DNA of 64,000 nt from Siphonodentalium dalli (Eukaryota > Mollusca > Scaphopoda > Gadilida > Siphonodentaliidae), in assembly GCA_032622095.1 (NCBI GenBank), contig CP136069.1, positions 162,867,043-162,931,042 of the forward strand, given 5' to 3'. Below are positions 11,907 through 23,742 of the stretch, one piece after another (the first letter of the stretch is position 1; the number at the start of each line of letters is the position of its first letter). Below the pieces are notes generated by a model that saw only the letters and a program-made list of their open reading frames with translations, had not been told where the DNA came from and did not search any database. Both the position numbers and the translations under genes were made by a program.

Positions 11907-12667
11907 TATGAGCACTTAACACCTCATGTATTGTTGGCTTGTTCGTCATAATGTATCTAAGTGCTAACCAAAACGGCCATCATATTATTGATACTGAGCA
12001 AACAAACATATATCAGAGATATATGGAGGGATTTGTTCAGCAATATTCCGCATACATACATGTAGGTATGTTTTGAGATGTAGAGGATCTACAATGAGTT
12101 ATGTTGGGATTTATAAGATTTTATGAAACGAGTTTGATAAATTTGATTCACAACGAGTCGTATGCCTTTTTAACAAATAAAAATCTTTAAAAGAAGTTGC
12201 AAAATGTATATATTTTCAGCGTTGGCTGAGACGCTTCATAACCGTTTTCGATTGTATTGCGCGCTCTGGTTGGCGTTGGAAAATATAGTCCCCCAATTTG
12301 CCTTTTTGATTTTGTTCCTATTTTCGTTAGTGCAACGAAGTTGGACAAGAATTTAACACTAACGAACAAAGCAATCATTTTGCATTGTCTGGTTTTGGTG
12401 TCATGCGCGGCTTTTCGAAATAGTATTAATCCGCAGAAATCAATATAAATTCTGTTGGCCCGATGCCAAGTGATCCCGGGACGCACGCGACTATTCATCA
12501 CTAGTGAGAGATATGGATATATGTAATGGCCTTTTAAATGCTATAACGTAGGGTATATCATGCAATCACACTATTATGTATACATAATTTTGGGGTTCGA
12601 ACGAGCCATGTTCAGTTAACATTAATTTTGGTGAACATCTGCATCTATACATAATCGGAAAGTTAAC

Positions 12668-12918
12668 TGCTGCCTGACCTACACATTTAATATGTCAGGC
12701 AGACATGTATAGGTCAGGCGGCAGCATATACATGTATAGGTCAGGTGGCTATACATGTATACATGTAGGTCATGTATACATGTATAGGTCAGGCGGCGGA
12801 TATACATGTATAGGTCGGGTGGCTATACATGTATTATAGGTCAGGCGGCAGTCTATACATGCACATGTTTAGTTAGGTCAGGTGGCTATACATGTATAGG
12901 TCAGGCGGCAGTTAACTT
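12668..12918 (+). repeat. Minisatellite of TACATGTATAGGTCAGG units (unit I, block A)
   Basis: About nine imperfect copies of a roughly 20-27-bp motif, alternating GGTCAGGCGGCAG and GGTCAGGTGGCTA endings. Equivalent arrays lie in unit II (22928-23180) and, inverted, in unit III (33826-34072). Confidence 0.85.
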
Positions 12919-13297
12919 GTCGGTTTTGGTTCCGCCGAATAAAACATATACCTACAGTAATGCTCTAATTAATCGACTCCTCAAACACAGCAGAATTATG
13001 GGTAGCTTTTCAGGATTTAGTCGGAAATATGGCTTGTTGCCATTAGAAAAGAGGCACAGGGACCAAGATGAAGGATCTATAGTTGGTTCTTATAACACAA
13101 TTGTAGAACCGAAATTACCTACAATTACTGCTGTTTTGGTTCCTGAGAATTGAAGAACCAATATTGGACAGACGGATTATTTGCAACATCGTCGTCGTTA
13201 TTATCATCGTCGTCATTGTAATCATCGTAATAATCTTCATCGCCATCGCAATCGTGATCGTCAACGCCGTCGTCATTATCGCTGTCGTCATTGTAGT

Positions 13298-14360
13298 CAG
13301 GGTTATGGCTAGAGGGTCTCCGCTGGGGGTGTCCACCTTAGGAATTTCCAACTGCACCCCCCCCCCTTTTGAGTCGGAATCACACCAACACAAATTTTTG
13401 CATAATTCCATTTGCACCCACCCCCCCCCCCCCCCCCCCATTGAGTCGGAATCACACCAATACAACTTTTTGCATAATTCCATTTGCACTACCCCTTGTA
13501 CCTCATGCTCAGGCCTAATTTCCTATATATTCATAACCCATGCTTCTATTTTCCCAGTATGAGAACATTAAGATATTTTAACCTGAAAATTGCCCCCCAA
13601 AAAAACAACTAGTGATCTAATTCCAGACAAATGCACACAGCTACCGACAACAGACCAGGAAATACCGGGCCGACCATGGTTGTTCGGCCCGGTGTGAGAC
13701 AATTGTGAAAACTATACAAGAAAATCGCAAATCCTAGCATCTAGACTGGCCTCAACTGAAGCTTTCCTAGTGTTGGAAATTTCAAACCTCATGCTCCCCC
13801 TCAGGTTGGAAAATTATTCAACTGATGACCATTTATGTCTACAAGTTTGACCAAATGTAGTAAAATATTGTTTTGCTAAACTAATTAGCCCGGTGTGCGA
13901 AAATTTTGAAATCTGAACAAGAAAATCGCAAAATCCTAACATCTAGACTAGCCTCAAGCCTTCCTACTGTTGGAAATTTCAAACCCTACACACTCCCACT
14001 TGGAAAATTTCCAACTGATGACAATTCCAATGACAATGTTGACCAATTGTATGACAATATTGTTTTCTTAAATTTACTAGAAGTTTTTGACTGGCCACGG
14101 GGGAGGGACCAGGACACAAGCTTTCCAAGTGTTGGAAATTTCCAACCTGTCACCTCCTTAAGGTTGGAAAATTTCCAACTGATTACCATTTCTGTCAAAA
14201 AATAGGAACATATGCAAATATTGGTCGAAAAACAATAAATTCCCCCCAATAAATTGTTTTTACCTGAAATTAGGAATTTCCAACTATTGAAAATATAGCT
14301 CTCTGCTGGGGGTGGGGGGGGGGGGGTGAGACACCCACTCCCCCTCTAGCCACATCCCTG
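13298..14360. mobile_element. Non-autonomous hAT element, copy 1
   Basis: The element begins CAGGGTTATGGCTAGAGGG and ends CCCTCTAGCCACATCCCTG. It is flanked by the 8-bp duplication ATTGTAGT (13290-13297 and 14361-14368). Units II and III lack it at this site (for example 23921-23945), which gives an empty-site confirmation. Inside are repeated TTGGAAATTTCCAAC palindromes, poly-C/poly-G tracts and a CGGGCCGA…TCGGCCCG hairpin near 13662-13692. There is no transposase frame. A sister copy is at 38397-39389. Confidence 0.95.
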
Positions 14361-14369
14361 ATTGTAGTC

Positions 14370-14980
14370 ATCACCATTATCATTATCACCATCGATCACC
14401 ATCTGTATCTTCGTCGTAGTCACCGTCATCATCGTCGTCGTGGTTATTATCATCATCGCTGTCGTAGTTTTCATAATATCCATTGTCATGATCATCGCTG
14501 TCGTCGTCCTAGTCATCACCAGTGCTGTCATCGTCGAATTCAACATCATCATCGCTGTCGTCGTCTAAGTCATCATCATCATCGTCATCGTAGTCATCAT
14601 CTTAATCATAGAGGTTGTCGTCGTAGTCATCATCATCATCATCATCATCATCATCGATATTGTCGTCGTAGTCATCATCATCATCATCATCATCATCATC
14701 GCTGTCGTCGTCCTAGTCATCATCGTCATCGTAGTCATCATCTTAATCATCGAGGTTGTCGTCGTAGTCATCATCATCATCATCATCGATATTGTCGTCG
14801 TAGTCATCATACTCGCTGTTCGTTATCATCATTATCGCTGTCGTCGTTGTTGTCATAATTATCGTCGTCATCATAATCATCGTCGTCATCATAATCATCT
14901 CGGCTATTGGCATAATCATCTCGGCTATTGGCAGCATGCCAGCATCATCCTAATTATTACAATCATCACCGTCGTCGTGT
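14370..14980. repeat. ATC/GTC trinucleotide region (left arm, unit I)
   Basis: Long interrupted runs of ATC, GTC and TCG triplets with several larger internal duplications. ORFs here (for example Met/Thr-only frames) are products of the triplet repeat, not genes. Confidence 0.9.
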
Positions 14981-17900
14981 AGCAACATGGTCATCATCAT
15001 TATTATGGCAATCGATGTCGACATCGTCATCAGTATCATCATCATTATCGTCGTCGTGTAGTAATATGGTCAACATCATTATAATACCATCGATGTCGAC
15101 ATCGTTATCATTGTCATCATCACTATTATAGCCATCGATGTCGACATCGTTATCATTATCATCATCATTATCGTCGTCGTGTAGTAATATGGTCAACATC
15201 ATTATAATACCATCGATGTCGACATTGTCATCATCATTATTATGGCAATCGATGTCGACATCGTTATCATTATCATCATCATTATCGTCGTCGTGTAGTA
15301 ATATGATCAACATCATTATAATACCATCGATGTCGACATTGTCATCATCATTATTATGGCAATCGATGTCGACATCGTCAACAGTATCATCATCATTATC
15401 GTCGTCGTGTAGTAATATGGTCAACATCATTATAATACCATCGATGTCGACATTGTCATCATCACTATTATGGCAATCGATGTCGACATCGTTATCATTA
15501 TCATCATCATTATCGTCGTCGTGTAGTAATATGGTCAACATCATTATAATACCATCGATGTCGACATTGTCATCATCACTATTATGGCAATCGATGTCGA
15601 CATCGTTATCATTATCATCATCATCATCGTCGTCGTGTAGTAATATGGTCAACATCATTATAATACCATCGATGTCGACATTGTCATCATCATTATTATG
15701 GCAATCGATGTCGACATCGTCATCAGTATCATCATCATTATCGTCGTCGTGTAGTAATATGGTCAACATCATTATAATACCAGCGATGTCGACATTGTCA
15801 TCATCATTATTATGGCAATCGATGTCGACATCGTTATCATTATCATCATCATTATCGTCGTCGTGTAGTAATATGGTCAACATCATTATAATACCATCGA
15901 TGTCGACATTGTCATCATCACTATTATGGCAATCGATGTCGACATCGTTATCATTATCATCATCATTATCGTCGTCGTGTAGTAATATGGTCAACATCAT
16001 TATAATACCATCGATGTCGACATTGTCATCATCACTATTATGGCAATCGATGTCGACATCGTTATCATTATCATCATCATTATCGTCGTCGTGTAGTAAT
16101 ATGGTCAACATCATTATTATGGCCATCGATGTCGACATCGTTATCATTATCATCATCATTATCGTCGTCGTGTAGTAATATGGTCAACATCATTATAATA
16201 CCATCGATGTCGACATTGTCATCATCATTATTTTGGCAATCGATGTCGACATCGTTATCATTATCATCATCATTATCGTCGCCGTGTAGTAATATGGTCA
16301 ACATCATTATAATACCATCGATGTCGACATTGTCATCATCATTATTTTGGCAATCGATGTCGACATCGTTATCATTATCATCATCATTATCGTCGTCGTG
16401 TAGTAATATGGTCAACATCATTATAATATCATCGATGTCGACATTGTCATCATCATTATTTTGGCAATCGATGTCGACATCGTTATCATTATCATCATCA
16501 TTATCGTCGTCGTGTAGTAATATGGTCAACATCATTATAATACCATCGATGTCGACATTGTCATCGTCATTATTTTGGCAATCGATGTCGACATCGTTAT
16601 CATTATCATCATCATTATCGTCGTCGTGTAGTAATATGGTCAACATCATTATAATACCATCGATGTCGACATTGTCATCATCATTATTATGGCAATCGAT
16701 GTCGACATCGTCATCAGTATCATCATCATTATCGTCGTCGTGTAGTAATATGGTCAACATCATTATAATACCATCGATGTCGACATTGTCATCATCATTA
16801 TTATGGCAATCGATGTCGACATCGTCATCAGTATCATCATCATTATCGTCGTCGTGTAGTAATATGGTCAACATCATTATAATACCATCGATGTCGACAT
16901 TGTCATCATCACTATTATGGCAATCGATGTCGACATCGTTATCATTATCATCATCATTATCGTCGTCGTGTAGTAATATGGTCAACATCATTATAATACC
17001 ATCGATGTCGACATTGTCATCATCACTATTATGGCAATCGATGTCGACATCGTTATCATTATCATCATCATTATCGTCGTCGTGTAGTAATATGGTCAAC
17101 ATCATTATAATACCATCGATGTCGACATTGTCATCATCATTATTATGGCAATCGATGTCGACATCGTTATCATTATCATCATCATTATCGTCGCCGTGTA
17201 GTAATATGGTCAACATCATTATAATACCATCGATGTCGACATTGTCATCATCATTATTATGGCAATCGATGTCGACATCGTCAACAGTATCATCATCATT
17301 ATCGTCGTCGTGTAGTAATATGGTCAACATCATTATAATACCATCGATGTCGACATTGTCATCATCATTATTATGGCAATCGATGTCGACATCGTTATCA
17401 TTATCATCATCATTATCGTCGTCGTGTAGTAATATGGTCAACATCATTATAATACCATCGATGTCGACATTGTCATCATCATTATTATGGCAATCGATGT
17501 CGACATCGTCATCAGTATCATCATCATTATCGTCGTCGTGTAGTAATATGGTCATCATCATTATTATGGCCATCGATGTCGACATCGTTATCATTATCAT
17601 CATCATTATCGTCGTCGTGTAGTAATATGGTCAACATCATTATAATACCATCGATGTCGACATTGTCATCATCATTATTATGGCAATCGATGTCGACATC
17701 GTCATCAGTATCATCATCATTATCGTCGTCGTGTAGTAATATGGTCAACATCATTATAATACCATCGATGTCGACATTGTCATCATCATTATTATGGCAA
17801 TCGATGTCGACATCGTTATCATTATCATCATCATTATCGTCGTCGTGTAGTAATATGGTCAACATCATTATAATACCATCGATGTCGACATTGTCATCAT

Positions 17901-18715
17901 CATTATTATGGCAATCGATGTCGACATCGTCATCAGTATCATCATCATTATCGTCGTCGTGTAGTAATATGGTCAACATCATTATAATACCATCGATGTC
18001 GACATTGTCATCATCACTATTATGGCAATCGATGTCGACATCGTTATCATTATCATCATCATTATCGTCGTCGTGTAGTAATATGGTCAACATCATTATA
18101 ATACCATCGATGTCGACATTGTCATCATCACTATTATGGCAATCGATGTCGACATCGTTATCATTATCATCATCATTATCGTCGTCGTGTAGTAATATGG
18201 TCAACATCATTATAATACCATCGATGTCGACATTGTCATCATCATTATTATGGCAATCGATGTCGACATCGTTATAATTATCATCATCATTATCGTCGTC
18301 GTGTAGTAATATGGTCATCATCATTATTATGGCCATCGATGTCGACATCGTTATCATTATCATCATCATTATCGTCGTCGTGTAGTAATATGGTCAACAT
18401 CATTATAATACCATCGATGTCGACATTGTCATCATCATTATTATGGCAATCGATGTCGACATCGTTATCATTATCATCATCATTATCGTCGTCGTGTAGT
18501 AATATGGTCAACATCATTATAATACCATCGATGTCGACATTGTCATCATCATTATTATGGCAATCGATGTCGACATCGTTATCATTATCATCATCATTAT
18601 CGTCGTCGTGTAGTAATATGGTCAACATCATTATAATACCATCGATGTCGACATTGTCATCATCATTATTATGGCAATCGATGTCGACATCGTTATCATT
18701 ATCATCATCATTGTT
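14981..18715. repeat. 114-bp minisatellite, about 33 copies (unit I)
   Basis: GTAGTAATATGG recurs every 114 bp (for example 15181, 15295). Each unit contains ATCGATGTCGACAT twice, followed by ATC/GTC triplets. Units differ by a few substitutions. A variant with GGTCATCATCATTATTATGG or similar appears near 16110, 17550 and 18315, suggesting higher-order duplication. Because 114 is a multiple of three and stops are rare, long frames open on both strands; they are not genes. Unit II has one copy (about 24520-24625) and unit III about three (about 32200-32560). Confidence 0.95.
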
Positions 18716-18864
18716 GTCGTCGTCGGCGCCATCTGTGTCATTTGCGATCACCGTCGAAGTTGTCGTATATATAGTTGTTGTCGTCACAATCATCGCTATC
18801 ATCTACACCATCCGCACGCATTAAAGCCATCCTCGTTTTCGTCCTTATCGTCATCAACATCATC

Positions 18865-19131
18865 TATTTGATGACGACAGCAATGGTGATGATGACCGCG
18901 ACGACGACAGCAATGATGACGATGACCACGACGACGACAGCAATGATGACGATGACAACGACGACGACATCGATGATGATGATGATGATGATGATGATGA
19001 CTACGACAATGGCATCTATGACGATGACAGCGACGACGACAGCGACGATGGTGATTACAACGATGCTGACAGCTATGACTACGACGACAGTGATTATGAT
19101 GATGACTACGACGACGATGATGATTGAAGTT
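18865..19131. repeat. GAT/GAC trinucleotide region (right arm, unit I)
   Basis: Interrupted GATGATGAC triplets, the inverted counterpart of the left arm. Matches 25150-25376 in unit II and, inverted, 31695-31990 in unit III. Confidence 0.9.
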
Positions 19132-19236
19132 TAGTTGTAAACAATCCGTTTGTCCAATTTTAGTTCTTCAGACGTACCTGTTGTTTTTCAATTCTCAAGA
19201 ACGGTTGAAGAACCAAAAACAGCAGTGATTGTAGGT

Positions 19237-20370
19237 AGTTTTTGTTATGTTTCCCATTGTTTTTTTTTCAAATATCTTTTTTGATATATTTTTGATAACC
19301 ATTTAATTTATACCAAAAATAAGTAAATTATGTGAGGAATTTAATCATATTTATTATATATTTATTGACATACTTATACTTCTGTTGTCGGTTTCGTAAC
19401 TTTTGCAATCGATATGTCGCACCATTTATTTAGATATATCTTTATTTGCACAATAATATACAATACATTAACAAAATATTAAACACAAGTATATTATTGC
19501 ACACGAGCAGCATGGCCTAGCTGGTCGTCTTCCTGCTGCTCCTGTATGGTAAGTGCAATATGGACATATATGACGGCGTATTTAAAATTTCACAGACTAA
19601 TTGGTATTTGGATGGTCGGTTGGTGCCTATTTTAATATTTTATGTGGTTGAAACTTTGAACAATGCTGTACTATAATAGAGATTTTGGACAAGTGTAAGA
19701 GATTGTAACAAAACTAGTGAGGTTGTTCCGACAGACCTGTGTCACATTCGCGGACAGTACCGTGCATGTGACACAGGGCTATCTAGGATGTTCAGGGTGA
19801 TAACTAGAGTGCATATTATTGTGAGTTAAAAAGTTAACCTTGCTCAGATTATTGAGTCAAGTGGATTTTTACCGACTGCAAATGTAGCATAATTTGTTTG
19901 CACAGATAACCATTTGATAATAGGTACCTATTAGTTCCATAGACAATAACATTTTGAATGTGTAATTAAATTAACATTTTTGTATTTTGGAATGTATCGA
20001 GTTCCACACTTTAGGAAATTAATGCTTTGGTAAGGCTTCTGAAAAACATGTTCCAGCCTTATTGCTTCTTAATATATCCGCCTTTCTAGTGTTAACACCG
20101 AGGGAATATGTGAACATATTCTTAAACGATTTGGGGAGATTATTTCTAGTCCAGTTGTACTTAAATTTATTTATATGAACAGTTCGAGAACAGTCACCTC
20201 GACTTAGGAAACATTCAGAGTGATCGGTTTCCTACACCTCTAAGTTTGTGACATTGCTCATCGGTACCATAAAATCTTAATTGACTCGTTTGGTTTCCGA
20301 ATTGTTTGCTAGCTGTTGAGGAGGGAATTCTTAGATATGCGTTAATTTGCATTTGTCCCTTACGAAAAAA
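19237..20370 (+). repeat. Blocks B and C of unit I
   Basis: Block B (to about 19495) contains AT-rich DNA. Its ATTATATATTTATTGACATAC is the uninterrupted version of the Helitron target in unit III. Block C holds a hairpin at 19736-19777 (CCTGTGTCACAT … ATGTGACACAGG) and, on the minus strand (about 20170-19990), a decayed retrotransposon-like C-terminus whose intact-frame sisters lie at 27607-27906 and 35915-36112; here it has an in-frame stop. Confidence 0.75.
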
Positions 20371-20620
20371 GAATCGGTTCTCTGAGAAGAACCAGATATG
20401 TTCTTGACGGAAAACCGATTTGGTTCTTCTTAGGATCCGATTTGGTTCTACGTGAGAAGCACATCTGGTTCTTCTTGATGAACCAGATGTTCTTCGGGAA
20501 GAACCAGATGCGCTTCTCACGTAGAACCAAATCGGATCCAAACGAAGAACCGATTTGGTTCTACGTGAGAAGCACATCTGGTTCTTCCCTAAGAACCATA
20601 TGGGTTCTTCGCGGAGAACC
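20371..20620. repeat. Block D: GAACC-rich palindromic modules (unit I)
   Basis: A roughly 50-bp module (AGAACCAGATG…CACGTAGAACC…GGATCC) occurs in alternating orientation three times, so the stretch can fold into nested hairpins. Counterparts: 26905-27530 and 35440-35715. Confidence 0.8.
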
Positions 20621-21241
20621 TAACTGTTTTTTTTGTTTTTTGTTTGTTAATACATGGACAACTTGTGTATGGAGTCAATCAGTTCGAACCAATCATCAAT
20701 ACGCAAGGTTTATGCTGTTCTCATTCAAAATACTCAAGTTGTGTATGGAAATAATAAAAAATAGGGGATGGTCAGGTTCGATTGATTTTCGCGGGCAAAG
20801 CATAGCATGTAAACCAAAATTTAACATTTTTGTGTGTCCCTCAGTCCAGAGAACACAACCAAATTGAATACATTGATCCTTTCTTCTTATGTGCGGAAAG
20901 AAAACAAACGGAATGTACCCCTATGTGAAAATACTCCCACATATTTACCCAAACTTTTTTGATTAATTATCAAATATTTCTTTACAAGTAAATGCCCTGA
21001 TATTTATAATTCTATAAATGCCAAATTTATAAGCTAGATAATAAAAACTGACGTTATGTTGAGTGGTTCTTATGGGTGGACATGAGAATGGCGGTCATCT
21101 TGGATTTCAAAATGGCAGGAAAATGACCACGAACCAGATCGCCTGACCAAAAGAAAATCAACCACTAAACAGCCTCCTTGAACTTGAAGGGTTTAACAAT
21201 GGCAATCCGGGAGTCTCACGGACAATCCGTGCAATTACACA
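20621..21241 (+). repeat. Block E of unit I
   Basis: Non-coding block ending TGCAATTACACAG and joining directly to block A of unit II at 21242. Inverted copies: 26211-26745 and 34824-35430. Confidence 0.8.
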
Positions 21242-21893
21242 GCACTTAACACCCCATGTATTGTTGGCTTGTTCGTCATAATGCATCTATAAGTGCTAAA
21301 CAAAACGGCCATCATATTATTGATAATGAACAAAGAAACATATATCAGAGATATATGGAGGGATTTTTTCAGCAATATTCCGCATACATACATGTAGGTA
21401 TGTTTTGAGATGTAGAGGATCTACAACGAGTTTTGTTGGGATTTATAAGATTTTATGAAACGAGTTTGATAAATTTGATTCACAACGAGTCGTATGCCTT
21501 TTTAACAAATAAACATCTTTAAAAGAAGTTGCAAAATGTATATATTTTCAGCGTTGGCTGAGACGCTTCATAACCGTTTGCGCGCTCTGGTTGGCGTTGG
21601 AAAATATAGTCCCCCAATTTGCCTCTTTGATTTTGTTCCTATTTTCGTTAGTGCAACGAAGTTGGACAAGAATTTAACATTAACGAACAAAGCTATCATT
21701 TTGCATTGTCTGATGTTGGTGTCATGCGCGGCTTTTCGAAATAGTATTAATCCGCAGAAATCAAATATAAATTCTGTTGGCGCGATGCCAAATGATCACG
21801 GGAGGCACGCGACGATTCATCACTAGTGAGGGATACGATATATGTAATGGCCTTTTAAATGATATAATGTAGGGTTATATCATGCAATCACAC

Positions 21894-22828
21894 TAGGGTC
21901 CTGCGAATATTCGATATTCGATTCGAAACTCAAATTCGATTCGAATTCGAGTCGAAAATTCCAACTCGAAATTTCGAATATACACTGACGAAAAAGTAGG
22001 CTGTTTGTGGACAAGTAAACATGTCGATCTCAGCTGTTTCTGTGCCATTTAATTCCCGAAAATTATGAATATATGCACCTTATAATTCTTATTGTACATC
22101 GCGAATGTTCGCATGCTATTAATTATAAGTATAGCCAGTAATTAGCCACTATAGGATGACTAAATAGGTCTGAATTCTAGCTTTGAACGTGGTAGCCAAA
22201 AGCTTGGAGATCGCCGATGGACCGACGATGCACATAAATTATAATAGCCATGAGACTGAGCAACTGCTGGCGTTATCCGCCGACTATCCGTCTCAGATTC
22301 CGCATTATATGTAATATAGCTGAGAACGTAAACAACACGTGTTCCCGGCGTCGAAAAGTGCATGTGTGCGGTGTTTTCTTTTGAAGTTGACTTTCAGTTT
22401 CGGAGCGTTCCTTGACACTTGACAATATGTCGTCCGTTATTCATGTTTATTTTAAACATGACAAAGCTGCAGGCAGTCCAGGAACTTACACATGTGATTA
22501 TGCAAATTTAGCGTGATTTTAGTTCCGATAATCCGTTTAGTGGTTATATATTAATCGTCGTGACGGCCGCATGGACGTTTTAATCTGTTTTTTTCTCGAC
22601 AATTGTCAATTGAAGTTAATAGTATCGCGAACGACGGTTGATCGCCACAGAAGTTATGATGGAACTTTATGGAAGTTCATAGAACGTTTCACAAATAATC
22701 TAATCGTTGACAAAGCATGCCTAATTGAGAATGCGACACACAGGTATGATTCGATTCGATATTCGGTTCGATTTCGTCAATTCGATTCGATATTCGATTC
22801 GATCAAAACTCTAATTCGCAGGACCCTA
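21894..22828. mobile_element. Non-autonomous hAT element in unit II
   Basis: It begins TAGGGTCCTGCGAAT and ends ATTCGCAGGACCCTA, with the 8-bp duplication AATCACAC at 21886-21893 and 22829-22836. Units I (12560-12572) and III (34164-34180) have the uninterrupted site. Both ends carry runs of ATTCGATTCGA. No transposase frame was recognised in its 935 bp. Confidence 0.95.
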
Positions 22829-22927
22829 AATCACACCATATTATGTATACATCATTTTGGGGTTCGAACGAGCCATGTTCAGTTAACATTAATTTTGTTA
22901 ATCATCTGCATCTACATAACCGGCAAG

Positions 22928-23180
22928 TTAACTGCCGCCTGACCTACACCATGTAATATGTAAGGCATACATGTATAGGTCAGGCGGCAGTATATACATG
23001 TATAGGTCAGGTGGCTATACATGTATACATGTAGGTCATGCATACATGTATAGGTCAGGCGGCATGATATACATGTATAGGTCGGGTGGCTATACATGTA
23101 TTATAGGTCAGGCGGCAGTCTATACATGTACATGTTTAGGTCAGGTGGCTATACATGTATAGGTCAGGCGGCAGTTAACT
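22928..23180 (+). repeat. TACATGTATAGGTCAGG minisatellite (unit II)
   Basis: Same imperfect array as 12668-12918, with similar copy number. Confidence 0.85.
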
Positions 23181-23219
23181 TGTCGATTTTGGTTCCGCCG
23201 AATAAAACATATACCTACA

Positions 23220-23374
23220 GTAATGCTCTAATTAATCGACTCCTTAAACACAGCATCATTATGGGTAACTTTTCAGGATTTAGTCGGAAATATGGCTTGT
23301 TGCCATTCATCGGAAAGCTCTCGGGGTTACCATAATTCTGCTGTGTTTAAGGAGTCGATTAATTAGAGCATTAC
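23220..23374. repeat. Partly deleted palindrome (unit II)
   Basis: The left arm (GTAATGCTCTAATTAATCG to about 23320) is full length. The right arm retains only the outer part (GGTTACCATAATTCTGCTG to CATTAC). The intact version is 33573-33781. Unit I has only the left arm. Confidence 0.85.
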
Positions 23375-23742
23375 TATATATGCGGAATATTTGAGAATAC
23401 ATTCGTCCATATAGCGCTGAAAATACGGATGTTTCTGATATGTTTTGATAAATTTAATTTGAGATCGTTTCGTTGGTCCCGGTGTTATTTTTACTCATCG
23501 TTCGCGTGATAAATGCAACTGAAAACATAAAGCTGTCGTCGCTCGGAGACTTTTCTTGGTACTTCATAATGTTGATGCTGAAACGAAGAGAAAGCAGCCG
23601 TGAATGTTTTTTTTTAATAGTTTCATGTTATATATATACCTTTTCCGGACATTCATTTTCCGACTACACCATTAAAAGAGGCCCAGGGACCAAGATGAAG
23701 GATCTATAGTTGGTTCTTATAACACAATTGTAGAACCGAAAT

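Larger units (their letters stand above)
13117..19236. mobile_element. Inner fold-back element of unit I with trinucleotide arms
   Basis: The ends are inverted: ACCTACAATTACTGCTG on the left, and CAGCAGTGATTGTAGGT on the right. Inside come GAGAATTGAA and a TTGGACAGACGGATT-like stretch on both sides. The arms continue as TCATCATCGTCG-type DNA on the left (13164-14930) and GATGATGACGAC-type DNA on the right (18870-19130), so the whole 6.1 kb could fold back. Equivalents are 23743-25486 and 31588-33229. No clear target duplication is visible, so I call it fold-back-like rather than a proven transposon. Confidence 0.6.
11911..21241 (+). repeat. Composite repeat unit I (complete, forward)
   Basis: A 9.3-kb unit with block order A (11911-13116), inner fold-back (13117-19236), B (19237-19495), C (19496-20370), D (20371-20620) and E (20621-21241). 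Each block has a close match in unit II (forward) and/or units III and IV (inverted). It carries a private hAT insertion at 13298-14360 and the largest version of the 114-bp minisatellite. No protein of its own is recognisable apart from the retrotransposon-like C block. Confidence 0.85.

Noticed and set aside
12187-12501. 104-codon frame in block A, partly open in units II and III
   Set aside because: The frames on the two strands compete, lengths differ between units, and no domain is visible; repeat DNA with few stops is the simpler explanation.
14966-18824. Open frames of 345-508 codons on both strands
   Set aside because: They are explained by a 114-bp (38-codon) tandem repeat without stops. 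Both strands are open at once, and the proteins are pure repeats.
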